Shown here piece after piece: positions 29,085 through 40,796 of a stretch of 64,000 bases of DNA. Both the position numbers and the translations under genes were made by a program. Within the stretch, counting starts at the first letter, position 1. Each line of letters starts with the position of its first letter. The stretch spans positions 22,602,456 to 22,666,455 of the forward strand of contig NC_051095.1 in NCBI RefSeq assembly GCF_901709675.1. The letters run 5' to 3'. The notes under the pieces are model-generated. The model ran no database searches, was not told the origin of the DNA, and worked only from the letters and a program-made list of their open reading frames with translations. The stretch comes from Syngnathus acus (Eukaryota > Chordata > Actinopteri > Syngnathiformes > Syngnathidae).

Positions 29085-29950
29085 CAGTGGTCCCCAACCA
29101 CCGGGCCGCGGACCGGTACCGGTCCGTGGGTCACTTGGTACCGGGCCGCCAAGCCACACAGGAAAAAAAAAAAAAAAAAGTTTTAATCGACGATCAATTA
29201 ATTCAGGTCAAGACGCTCGTCCCGGTCACGTGACATGTTTCCCCAGTCGAGCCCGCAAAGCTAGCAAAAATGAGTAAGTATTTATTTTGAAAAATATTTA
29301 AAAATTGGCAATTCTCTCCCAATTACATCCGTCGGTTCAGGTCAAGACGCTCGTCTCGGTCACGTGACATGTCACCTCAGTTGAGCCCGCGAAGCAAGCA
29401 AAAATGAGCAAGAAACAGAGATGTTTGGAAAGCTTCTTCGGAAAGGGAAAAAAGCCCAATGAGGAGACGGAAGAAGAAGAGGCTACGACTTCTAAGAAAA
29501 GGAAAGCTGCATTTAAAAGACTGACGCGCCAAGCCCACTCTGCATAATATGTGGCGACAGGCTAGCTAACGAGGCAATGAAGCCCTCAAAACTGCTTCGG
29601 CACATGGAGACCAAGCATCCTGCATTAAAAGACAAACCTTAACCACTTCGGGTGTCATTGTCTCCGATTACGCCTAGATGGGACCGGCTCGTTTCTGAGA
29701 AACAAGCTCAGTGCTCCCACTAATTCAATGTAATGGTCAGTTTTATTTTAATGTCGTTTATACTTGTTTTTATGCCAGTCGTATCATTTTATTTCATCGT
29801 ATTCCTATATTTATTATAAATGTATTATTTATTTATATAAATGTATTATTTAGTTATATAAATCTATTATTTATTTATATAAAGGCCGGTCCGCGAAAAT
29901 ATTTCTGACACGTAACCGGTCCATGGCGCAAAAAAGGTTGGGGATCACTG
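29085..29950 (+). mobile_element. internally deleted ZBED-type hAT transposon
   Basis: The ends CAGTGGTCCCCAACC and GGTTGGGGATCACTG form a nearly perfect inverted repeat. A perfect 8-bp target duplication, ATTTAGAG, flanks it (29077-29084 and 29951-29958), the hAT signature. The element keeps the 5' end of a transposase gene with its BED zinc finger and a scrap of the C-terminus, and has lost the RNase H-like catalytic core. A 134-bp offset duplication of the leader (29202 and 29336) precedes the start codon. The right flank contains three tattatttatttatataaa-type units (29819-29883). Confidence 0.93.
29404..29733 (+). pseudogene. hAT transposase remnant: BED finger plus C-terminal tip
   Basis: The ATG at 29404 opens MSKKQRCLESFFGKGKKPNE, an N-terminus typical of ZBED/hAT transposases, followed by an acidic then a KKRK stretch. 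This frame stops at about 29545. Two bases out of phase, from about 29532, comes the BED zinc finger: PLCIICGDRLANEAMKPSK, then LLRHMETKHPAL, giving the Cys-x2-Cys and His-x4-His ligands. That frame ends in TAA at 29640. A further piece up to about 29733 recalls the extreme C-terminus of such enzymes (RWDRLVSEKQAQCSH). The catalytic DDE core is deleted, so it is inactive. The finger could in principle still bind DNA if expressed. Confidence 0.85.
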
Positions 29951-31470
29951 ATTTAGAGAATACACTGTGTGTGTATGTAACAGTAAAAACCTGGTATTTT
30001 GCTTAATATTACATTATGGAATAAGAGTTAAACATAATAGTTCATAAACCTCATGGGGGCACTATGTTGGACATTTCCTTCCCGTTGTCGATCAGAAAAT
30101 ACGTCGTTAATGTTTTTCACGTTGCTTTTGGTAGTTGCGTACCGTCACATGACCAAACCTGGAAACCAATGGTTTATGTTGTGTCAAAATTTGGACAATA
30201 AAATTTATCAGTAACAGCATGAAAATTAAGAGTGATCTACTTTGTAAATCAATTTACCGTTTGCACCCCTTAATTTTATTCCAGCACTCCAAAATTTCAA
30301 ATTAGGGGCTACTGTGCTCCAAAAAAAAAAAGCTAGTCTTGGTTAAGATAATTTGTTTATGTATTAAGAAATATGTATTTATTCATTCATTCATTCATTC
30401 ATTCATTCATTCATTCATTCATTCATTTATTTCTTTATTTCTTTATTTCTTTATTTATTTAACAGTAACTGTATCTGTGGAAGAGACTGCTTTTGTGTCT
30501 TTTGTTGTCCTCAATAAGTTATAATTCAGGGAGGCATTCTTTTATTCCCAGGATAGCACACTGTAGCGGACCTACGCTGTATTTCTAGTAACTACACCAA
30601 TGTTGAAGGGCAGGGAAATCCAGTGGACACTCCCCATCCATTGAAGAAGCTTTTATACCTTTGTGCTCACATTCAGTCACGTCGTACATGTTGCAATTCA
30701 GCCAGAAATAAAATGTCTGTCCTCTCTGTGATGTACAAGTGCAGGAAATTGATTCTTTAATAAAAAATCAACAGCCAAGTTTCATTACGTTTCTGGGCTT
30801 ATTCTTTTTCCCTTGCGGAGCGGAAAAATATCACAGTTTATTAAATTACTTTTCTGAAAAGTCTCGGGGGATGCCATCTTAACTCCCGTCCTCTTTCACA
30901 AGGCCATTTTAGACCGTAACTAGGCATGTCTGCTTAGAAAGGCAGGAAGAGAGAGGAAGCAAGCGCATGTAACCAAAGCATGGCAAGCACACTACATTTT
31001 CTGAATTCAATGGCTGCCAAAGAGTTTGTGGTAATTCCATTGAATGCAGCAGGGAACTGAATGATCCCACAAATCAAGGTTGAGGGAGTTTGCATACAAT
31101 AAATGGCAAGGCTGCTGCCATTTGAAATTGCAAATGAAGAATGTGTACAGAGATCCACGCAGGGTTGTACACAGTACGTGCTTAAATGTGTCCACGGCTA
31201 AAAAAGGTAGATTCCGCCACAGACAGAGCCTCAGCCTTTATTACCACCACACGCATTTTGAGGACTCTGTGCACGTTTGTATAAATCTAAACATTTTCAA
31301 TCATGAATTATTTTATGTACAATAATTGAAAAATAATTTTTTTCCTCTTCCATTAAAAGAGTAAAAAATGATTGACATTTCTTTTTATTGCCAAGCCATT
31401 AACACGAACACTGTATGTACCTGCCACTAACCTGAGACATTATTCATGAGTTCATATGCTATAAAGCAAA
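29951..31470. other. unique sequence with an (ATTC)n microsatellite
   Basis: About 12 ATTC units lie at 30378-30426, followed by (TTTC)/(TTTA) units to about 30460. A poly-A run lies at 30320-30330. The remainder, including 30780-31160, shows no gene. Confidence 0.5.
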
Positions 31471-31643
31471 TACCGTAATTTTCGGACTATAAGTCGCGGT
31501 TTTTTTTCATAGTTTGGGTGGGGGGGCGACTTATACTCAGGAGCGATTTATATACATATATATGGTTTTTTTTCACTTTTTTGGCATTTTATGGCTGGTG
31601 CGACTTATACTCCGGTGCGACTTATAGTCCGAAAATTACGGTA
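31471..31643. mobile_element. CCGTA-type MITE, family 3, short palindromic copy
   Basis: The ends are TA-CCGTAATTTTCGGACTA and TAGTCCGAAAATTACGG-TA, a perfect inverted repeat of about 20 bp with TA flanks. Next to the right end, two units GTGCGACTTATA (31599-31625) repeat in tandem. They are one base different from the GTGCGCCTTATA unit of family 1. At 173 bp the whole element can fold as one long hairpin. Confidence 0.92.
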
Positions 31644-34482
31644 GTGTACGTTGGAGACGCTCGACTACTTAACAAGAACTGCAGCAGCAAGCGCACAAAG
31701 ACCCAGAGGCATGTGAAGAGGTTGAGTTAAAACCAGTCAGTCAGTTGAATGACAGATGTACAGTAGTAACTATCATCCTTAATATCATCCTGCTGTGCCA
31801 TCATTTGACTTTCAAAACCACCCTTGATCCGGGAGCATAGTCATCCAAGATATCAACTGCTCCCAGAAAGATTTACTTTTTGTAAAGCAATGCTAAAGTT
31901 TAGTGTCACAAGCCACACATTTCTATCAACACACACAAGAACACAAGCAATACCAAGTGTTGTCTGAGCTACACAAAGAATTAGCCTAAAGAAATCACGA
32001 GGAGTTTACAATTTTTTGCTCATAGGTCACAAACAAGAGGCATAGAAGGGAGGATGATATTTATGAACTTTGGATTTGAATACAAAGTCAGAGAAAAGCT
32101 TGCACTTTTGTTCCATGTGTTTGCCACGACAGTGTTTGTATCTATCTATCCACCCACCATTGGGTCCGAGTGAATCACAATATAAGTATTTCATGTCAGT
32201 TTATCAATAATTTGTGATTTTTTGCACATATTTAAGCAATTGTCTATCACATTCTAGTTAAAACACGACCAGATATGACCACGTTTTTTTCCTTTGCTAA
32301 GTAACCTAACACACTTGTATAATAAATTTTTTTAGAAAAGGTTATCTCTGGATACATTTGTGAACAACTAAAAAATTAAATTGAGCAGAACACACGTTTT
32401 TGAACGCAGAAAACAAAGCTAAAAACAAAGAGTTATTTACTAGCGTTAAGTACAATGACACGTATTGTCATAATAGATGCAATTGAGTCTATTTTAAATG
32501 TAAAAAAGACATCTGACTGTAATTTGGCAATAGCACAATACTGGCTGTGCTAGAAACAGTCAACCCGCCATGTCAGTTCATTATCTAACTCTGAGTGGGC
32601 TCCGAATTGGTTTGGAAGGACAAACTGTTAACTGGGCCCTCAATACCAACATGGGTCATGCCTAGTGTGAAAGCGGCATTAGTGAAATTGGACCCTTGAG
32701 GTTTTTTTAATGCTCTTTTCCATCTGTTCGCTCGTGTGAATCTTAAGTGTTGTATGTGTGCAAGTACCAGATACAGCACGAGGGTCACACTGGATATGAC
32801 AGCCCTTGAAGAAAGCACATTGTCCCAAGAGTGTGTTTATTTGAGTTGCGTGACGATTAATGTGCATACACTGTAGACTGACGTGTTTATGCATTAGGGT
32901 TATTGTGTGAAGCCCGGGACTCTAATCCCCTAATCTGCTGAACCTGGAAATCACTGCAGTTATCTGTCAGGCAGGTCAGAAAAGAGCTCAACGCCAAATC
33001 ACATACACATACATGCACATACAGGCAAACGCATTAACACACACACGCACAGCGAGAGTAATTTAGTCAACAGGGTCAGCCTCATTCAGTCTAATAAAGA
33101 TTGATGCTCCTCTGTCCAAACCTCACAGGTGTTGTAGTAAACTGTAGACATACGTAACCCAAATAGAAGCATTGAGAGCAGGCAGAGGTTGAGATTCCTT
33201 CCAACTATTTTCACCAGTACAGATTCATCGTGTCTGGATAAAAGATAATCTGCAAAATCCATTCCTGAAAGATTGAATCTCAAAAGAAATTCACAGGCAT
33301 TTCATTCACATTTGTGTCATACAAAATGTCTCCATAGGTTCAATGTGTTAATTTGGTCTGATTATTCTTAGTCTTTTGTGTGTGTATATGTCATTATCGC
33401 CAGCTGACCTGTTCAGGTCAGCTTTCCAGTGGTTTTTTCTTAATACTGGTTTTCCTATTGATATCGAAGAAATGTTATCATCATTTGGGTCATGATGATT
33501 TGTTATTTTTAAGAACTGGGTCTTCAAAAGGAGGATTAGGAAATAGTGATCAACTTGGTGATGGCAGACAGCTAAGCTTACGGCCCATAAGGTCCAGCAA
33601 GGACAGAGACTCTGAGAACCTCTAATGCTCTGACGCTTGTGTTGGTTCTAAAGCTCTAAGGCCTGTCTGTTCAAATATATATATATCCGCAAGTCTGTGT
33701 GTGTGTGGGAGGGTTGATGGGTATGTGCCAAATAGGACACCCTGAGGGCTTGTCTGGAGCTTTTGGTTGACATGGCCTGCTGCTGTCCAGTGTGCTCCTA
33801 TTAGTGCTAGCACATATGCAAACATATACACCCACACTCACAGAGATACAAAATAATGTTATACAAAGGTAACAAAATCCTTGCACAGTATAAGTATATA
33901 TCTTCACAAAAAATATTACCATATACATATAGAACATAAACATTATAAAATATATAAAAAATTACCATATACAGTACATATTTTTAAGTGTATAGTGATC
34001 ACACTGCAATCTGAAGGGTTTTTTTTTCTAATTGTACAAGCCTGTCAAAAGCTCAGTTAACTTCAGAGACTGATAGATCACACACTCATGACTGCTTGAC
34101 AAGATTTAAAGGTGTAGGAGGCAAAGGTATCGAGGGAAACTCTGTGGGTTACATGGATTGTGAACTCAGCAGGGTGTCTCGTCATCTCTCTGTCATGGTA
34201 ATAGTTAATAGTAACTGCTCGACTATGACACCCCAAGCTAGTTGGTAGGATTTTTTCCCCTCCACAGCACCCCACCAGAAAGTGGTTGCACTATTTTCTA
34301 CAAGCATGTCAAATGAATCTTCATTCCCTAATGAATGGCTTCCTTCAATGTACTGCAGATTGAAAGTCAAATGGAGCTTTCAGCCTAAATGTTTTGTGCT
34401 ATAACAATTTTTAAAACTTGATCAGTGTAGGACTGTAACTCTTGAATATTTTTAGAATCCAGTATTCTATCGATTGCTCCAT
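31644..34482. other. unique sequence, no gene recognised
   Basis: A short CA-rich patch lies near 33000-33052. AT-rich interval at 33880-33985 with a repeated accatatacatat phrase. The segment at 32880-32985 contains adjacent TAATCC and TAATCT homeodomain-like cores and could be regulatory. No coding exon was found. Confidence 0.4.
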
Positions 34483-34495
34483 CAATAATCAAATA

Positions 34496-34840
34496 TCCAT
34501 TCATCCATACATTTTCTGTACTGCTTGTCCCCACGGGGGTCGCGGGCATGCCGGAGCCTATCCCAGCAGTCATCAGGCAGTAGGGGAGGACACCCTGAAC
34601 TGGTTGCCAGCTAATCGCAGGGCACACATAGATGAACAACCATTTGCACTCGTACCTATGGGCAATTTGGAGTGCTCAATCGGCCGACCAGGAATCTTTT
34701 TGGGATGTGGGAGGAAGCCGGAAGGCCCGGAAAAACCCACGCGGGCATGGGGAGAACATGCGAACTCCACACAGGGAGGGCCGGAGGTGGAATTGAACCC
34801 TCCTAACTGTGAGGCGGATGTGCTAACCAGTGCGCCACCC
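34496..34840 (-). mobile_element. (TGGA)n-tailed retroposon with 13-bp target duplication
   Basis: This well-preserved copy is flanked by CAATAATCAAATA at 34483-34495 and 34841-34853. The duplication shows insertion by target-primed reverse transcription. The (TGGA)n tail is at the left (tccattcatccat), so the 3' end points left. The 5' boundary (GGGTGGCGCACTGGTTAGC on the minus strand) matches the start of the other long copies, suggesting a defined short element or a fixed LINE 3' tail. The open frames across it are incidental. Confidence 0.9.
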
Positions 34841-34922
34841 CAATAATCAAATAATTTGATTACATTTTAATTTGCATGAAAGTGTACTGCAAAACAATTT
34901 CTATTGATTTACTGTTGCTTAT

Positions 34923-34965
34923 TTGGTAGCGGACATGCTAACCAGTGTGCCACCGTGCCGCGGTG
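34923..34965 (-). repeat. 5' scrap of the same retroposon
   Basis: gcggacatgctaaccagtgtg followed by ccaccgtgccgc repeats the 5' end of the neighbouring copy and extends it slightly. It may be an independent fragment or a local duplication. Confidence 0.7.
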
Positions 34966-35973
34966 GATTTAGAATCTAAATTTACTATTTATTTCATTTT
35001 ATCTTAGATTATTCTAAGGTAAAATGAAATTGCTCTAAACGAATACTCGATTATTAAAACGTTTTTTAATTTCGTAATTGAGCATTTGTCAATTTATCAC
35101 TTATTTAGACAGCTCTGGGTTCGTGTATATACATCACTAATTATCTGAAACAACCGGCAAACCCCCAAAAATGCAGGTGTAGGGGCTGAAGTTAGTGTGT
35201 TGAATCATTTCCACTAATTGGCTCTCGCATTTTTGAGTGCTGAGAAATATCACCTTTTCGCTGTATGGTATCGATGTTTTCAAATTATGTTTTAAAAGCA
35301 CATTGTTTTGTTTGCTTTGGCTTGACTGCAAAGAGACAAACAGCTATTGCAGTGTGGAATGTGGTCACTATCAAGAAAACTCTGTTCAGCAAAGGTATAC
35401 CTTTGTCAATCGTGCCCAAAACATTTCATTGACAAGGCTGTCTGGGTTTGATTTAATAAAAGAAAGAAATGCCTTTCCTCTTTACTTTGTTGTGTGCCTT
35501 CATGGACAGTGGCCATATGTAGCTTTTGAAAAAGTGTTTTTCTCTGCGTGTTATGGTACCTACATACTTTTTAGAGGACGTGCAGGTTGACACAAAATGT
35601 AAGAGTCATAAACGAACCATTAATGCAAACTTGATATTTTACACAGAACCTATATACTATGAACAAATACTATGACAGCTTAGACCATGTACTTAATACT
35701 TTGCCACTGGAAGAACTGTTTCAGAACAGAATAAAGAGCAACAAATAAATGAGGAAATATGAGAATACAAATGTGATCATGAGGAGACACAATAGTGAAT
35801 CTCATACTTAAAGCCTACTGGACACTCGGTCCATGACATGGTGACACAAGAGCATCTTTATCAGGTGCGAAGAGGCTGACGTGCCTTGTCCAATATATAA
35901 CAAATTTAAATAATACATACACACAAAACAGCCAGATTTCTTCTCTTTAATTAAACCCCCCACCCCCCCCCCC

Positions 35974-36004
<31 letters not shown>
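34966..36004. other. unique sequence ending in a C/T tract
   Basis: No gene recognised; the frame at 35237-35590 (plus) has no known domain. At 34985-35025 a short inverted repeat occurs (atttcattttatcttaga / tctaaggtaaaatgaaat). 35956-36004 is a homopolymeric C then T tract. Confidence 0.45.
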
Positions 36005-36880
36005 AACAGTATGACGCGCGTGATGGCACTCTGAATGTTTGCAGCCTCCGGAATACCTGCTTTGAAAAATGCCTTCGCTCTAGAAAACACCGCACTCACA
36101 ACGCAGCAGCGCAAACAGGCGAAAGAAGAAGCACGGGTCGGGCCATTGTCAGCCAAGTGCAGTCTCTCCCCATTCATGATCGCAAATATTATTCCATGAA
36201 AGGCATCTCAATGTCATGACGCTGCTCTGCTCCACACACGCTCTTTGACACAAGATCGCACCCACGCGTCGTATATGCTACGCGCGTCCACAGAAGATGA
36301 ACACAATAATTTTAAGCGTCTTTGCTGTCTTTTAAAACGTCACGTACCTGTTTTCCCAGATATGTGCAGCGTTCAGCGTATAATCCTCCGTCTTCGATTT
36401 GCAACTTTTTTTTTTTCTTGCCGCCAAACCAAACGGGTTAACACGTGTATTTCAGTGCATACTTTTCTTCGCCTTGCTGATCCCGATAAGGTGTTACAGT
36501 ATGCGGACAAAATGCGGAAGGAGGTGGCCAAAAAAACCTCCCGCGCAACATACGCGGGACTCAAACGGTGCAATCCATCCGGTGTCAAAGCAGGTAGCAG
36601 GGAAACAAAAAAAACAAAAAAACGAGAGCTAACTTTATAAGATGGCCATACAGCTGACACACGCAGCAGTGCGCAAACGTCGAGCCCCCAATGAAGAGAA
36701 CGAGGCAGACGCGCTGTCGGACATACTGTGAAGAGACATCAACAAACGGCAATGACCGAGGCTCGGGAGCGCGCGTTCACGGTCGAGCCAGCGGTCATTA
36801 TTATTATCTGGGCATGCAGGCTTTAATCCACCGAGCACTGCTGGTTGCAGCAACATCCTTAGAAGAGGCGGTGTGAAACG
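36005..36880. promoter_or_regulatory. CpG-rich block, candidate promoter or first exon
   Basis: By hand count about sixty CpG dinucleotides fall in this 875-bp stretch, against roughly zero to two per 60 bp in the rest of the window. It matches no transposon I recognise. Both strands have moderate open frames (36245-36640 plus; 36373-36660 and 36635-36901 minus), which CpG-rich DNA tends to produce. The minus strand offers a strong splice donor, CAG|GTACGT, with the last exon base at 36348. This would fit a non-coding or short 5' exon of a gene running toward lower coordinates. A CpG-rich exon with a distant remainder is plausible because no other exon is visible. The gene cannot be named. 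Confidence 0.45.
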
Positions 36881-37432
36881 ATTCAACTCTTGATTGTTCA
36901 ACGTTAAAGGAAGTTATCTGATATACTATAACATATTAGAATCAATTAAGTATAATTAGTTTAATTATTTTCGTCATTATCATCCATTTTCCTATCATTT
37001 CATATACAGTATGTATTGAATGGACAAAAGCTTGAGTGAGAAAAAATTACATATTAAAACAAATAGCTGGTGGCTACATTGGGTGCAGCTGCACAATTAG
37101 CCGTGAAGAAAAAAAATGCACTTACCAATTTTGAATGACACTCACAGGTATTCCGTTAAACAAAAAAAAATGTTTTCTTGTAGTTTGTAAAGAGGACCAA
37201 AGCTTCCGAAATAAATAATAATGAATTAATAACAATGAATACAAAAACAAACACGAAAATGTATATATATAGATATATATATCTATATATATACATAAAA
37301 AAACTGATTCTAATAATTCAGGTAAAATGACTGTTGTGGGCAGGAATACCAAGTGGATTTTGATCAACCGATAAGTGAATAATTCAACCCAAGACCCACT
37401 TAGGACCGCTCCCGCATTTGAATGACATTGAC
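36881..37432. other. AT-rich sequence
   Basis: A palindromic (AT)n patch, atatatagatatatatatct, lies at about 37262-37293. Nothing else was recognised. Confidence 0.5.
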
Positions 37433-38591
37433 TGTTTACATGCAGACAATATCCGGGTTAAGGTCAGAATTTGGGTTTCTGAAACAATCGACATAAACCG
37501 TTTACATGCCTCAACGGACAGAGCGACACACAATTAAATCTCCCTATTGACCTACTTTTTCCCGTCAACAAAACACATTATACTCAGTCACTCGACACCG
37601 GAATAAAAGTCTGTTTACTCCTCGCTCAAAAAGTGTGCTTTTCTGTCGCGTCTCCAAGCTATGCCATGATTGTTTACATCTGCTTATTTTGAGTTTGCTT
37701 GCCAGACGTACAGACTTATACACACCTGCATTCTGTCTATGTACACTACGTCATTTTAACCGTAAATACAGAAAATAATGTGAAAACAATTGCGTTCAAG
37801 TTAGGCTCTCTACGGAACTAAGTACTCCTTGTACTTCAAAGACCAAGGCTGTGTCCAATTGTGCACATTATTGCCCATATAGTGCACTATGAATAGGTTG
37901 GGCAATTTTCTACATCCGGATGTGTCAGAAAATCCTAGGAGCATAAATGTAGGGTGCTCAAAATGACCCACAATGGAGTTGGAAAAGTAGTGACCATTGA
38001 TGCTCACTCAAAAGTTGGAAATAGACCATGATGCATTGAAAGCAGTAAAACAGCATGGCGGAAATGTCAAAGCGGTATAGTTACTACACACGCTGCATGA
38101 TTTATTAATTTAATTTAATTGAAAAGATGTGCAACAAAGGAAATAAAGACAGTTTAAAATATGTATATTTCTATTCACAATAAATCGTCGGAGTTTCTAA
38201 TGCGCCGCTTCTTCATGACACGTACGGTGGTCACTTGATGCGACGAAGAGCAAATTGGTGAGATGGCTGTCCGACTCGCCAAATACTATAAGGGAACTAG
38301 TTTCAGGTGGAATATGTGGTGCAGTGAGTGAGGGGTTAAGGGATAAGGGTGGACACTTGGACACAGCTCTAGATTCCTTGCTGATAGAGCAGAAGCATGC
38401 ATGGTTAGAAGAAGGTAAACTGATCACAGTTACAAGACAGGGTATTCGGTTTAGAAATGAGGGTCTTATTTGGAATTTTAAAAAACAGATTAAGGTCATA
38501 TTTGGGTTTCTGTACACTTTTACATGGTCTTTAAAAACCTGAATACTGCCAATATTTGGGTTTTTAAAGGGTTATTGATTGCAAGTAAACA
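37433..38591. mobile_element. DNA element with TGTTTAC ends, interrupted
   Basis: The left end TGTTTACATGCAGACAATA and the reverse complement of the right end, TGTTTACTTGCAATCAATA, form an imperfect inverted repeat. Matching internal blocks (aaggtcagaatttgggtttct near 37460 and aaggtcatatttgggtttct near 38492) recur as direct rather than inverted phrases. Fish genomes contain MITEs with such tttacatg-bearing ends. The class is uncertain. A second element sits inside it. Confidence 0.5.
37848..38367. mobile_element. nested DNA element with GCTGTGTCC ends
   Basis: The ends GCTGTGTCCAATTGTGCAC and GGACACTTGGACACAGC form an inverted repeat. Phrases such as tatagtgcactatgaatagg and gacccacaatggagttgg resemble a repeat common in teleosts. 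The flanks do not show a clear target duplication. It lies wholly inside the TGTTTAC-ended element, so it is the later insertion if both boundaries are right. Confidence 0.6.
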
Positions 38592-38717
38592 TAGTCATGC
38601 CACACCTTGCATTGCAAAGGAAGCATTTCAAACTTCAAACATGAATCAATGAGTAAAAAAGTTCACCCGAGATGGGAAATGTGTTATTTTCAATGGACAG
38701 AGATTAAAACATGATTT

Positions 38718-39209
38718 CATCACAACTCGTGGCCCGCGGGCCAGTTGCCGTCCGCGGGACAATAGTTTGCGGCCTTCGCCTTAATAAAAAGATTAATGTT
38801 AGTGTGGCCCGGAATTTCTATATGAATGGTTGTGTGCGGTGCTGATTCAAACGTGTCTTTTTGGGAGCACATAGTACTTGTGCGAAAAGTTATTTTCTAA
38901 CTTGAACTTGAATAAGTCTACATACAGGTCCAGACTTACTGATGAGCATCTTCAAGCCCTACTGAGGGTCTCAACTGCTTCCTCCCTCACGCCAAATGTA
39001 GCTCAGCTATGCGAGAGGACGCACTGCCAGTTCTCTAGCAGCAAGAAGTATGCAGAAGCCATGTTCAGAACAATGTGAACGCTGCGGTTTAATGTTGGGA
39101 ACTGGGGGTAAAAGTTTTTATCCAAGCCTAAAAAAATAACAATGTGGTCCAGCCTCACCTCCGACTCAACCTCCAGTGGCTTTGAGGTAAATTGAATTTG
39201 AGACCCCTG
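38718..39209 (+). mobile_element. internally deleted hAT element
   Basis: The right end GAATTTGAGACCCCTG and the GC-rich left region GTGGCCCGCGGGCCAGTTGC match the ends of a hAT subgroup whose TIR begins CAGGGGTCTC. The left TIR is eroded (CATCACAACTCG) and no target duplication is left. A transposase C-terminus lies between. Confidence 0.7.
38869..39078 (+). pseudogene. hAT transposase C-terminal dimerisation domain remnant
   Basis: The frame reads CEKLFSNLNLNKSTYRSRLT then DEHLQALLRVSTASSLTPNV and ends at TGA 39076-39078. The Cys-Glu-x-x-Phe-Ser start, the following Asn-x-x-Lys, the R-S-x-L-x-D-E-H-L motif and the LR block are characteristic of the hAT C-terminal dimerisation region in GTF2IRD2/ZBED-like transposases. 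Only this tail, about 65 residues, survives. The BED finger and catalytic core are gone, and the sequence is too short to act as an enzyme. Confidence 0.82.
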
Positions 39210-40230
<1,021 letters not shown>

Positions 40231-40582
40231 TTGAGTGCTGTTATTTTGACAGTTAGTTGCGCGACAAAAGAAAAGAGAAGGTACATGAAAAGAGAAGACG
40301 AATTGTGTCCATCTATTTGCAGGCATGAACATCAAAATGTGGTAAAACATGCAACGCCCAACCAACTGTTACAACTCCAACCCTACTGTATGTACTTTTT
40401 CATAAAGTCATAAGAACCTAAGTTAATAAAGTAAAATAACTTTAACAAAGAAATAAATAACACTGTTCATCAATCCCCTGTTCTGTTCCCATGGAGCCAG
40501 TGAGGATTTTACTGTAAAATAATGATTTTCTGTCCTCTTGATCCATCTGTAGCCTACTTAATTTTGTGCATATGGACACACC
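40231..40582. other. unique sequence
   Basis: No feature recognised. Confidence 0.5.
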
Positions 40583-40796
40583 TGTAGTGTTCACAGCAGA
40601 TCTGAATATACTGTGCCATGTATGTCTAGCGCCCCTGGTGGCAAAATGTGGGAGATCCGGTAAAGGGTTGGGGTACAACTGAGAACGGTGTTGCGAGTGC
40701 GGAGGTGGCAATAAAGTACAAGACGATCAACACATCCAAACGAGGCATCCTTATTTTATTCTTTAACGGGACCCGGATATATTACACCCTGAATAA
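40583..40796 (+). mobile_element. short LTR-like sequence
   Basis: The segment starts TGTAGTG and ends TATTACA (TGTA...TACA). It contains an AATAAAG polyadenylation-like signal near 40710 and a GC-bearing end phrase (aacgggacccggatat) of LTR type. No target duplication and no internal region were seen, so this is tentative. Confidence 0.3.

Noticed and set aside
35237-35590. 117-codon plus-strand frame rich in aromatic residues
   Set aside because: No domain or exon architecture; compatible with chance in AT-rich DNA.
36245-36640. 131-codon plus-strand frame with a basic C-terminus
   Set aside because: No recognisable domain, and CpG-rich DNA tends to leave several frames open on both strands. 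Kept only as part of the candidate promoter block.
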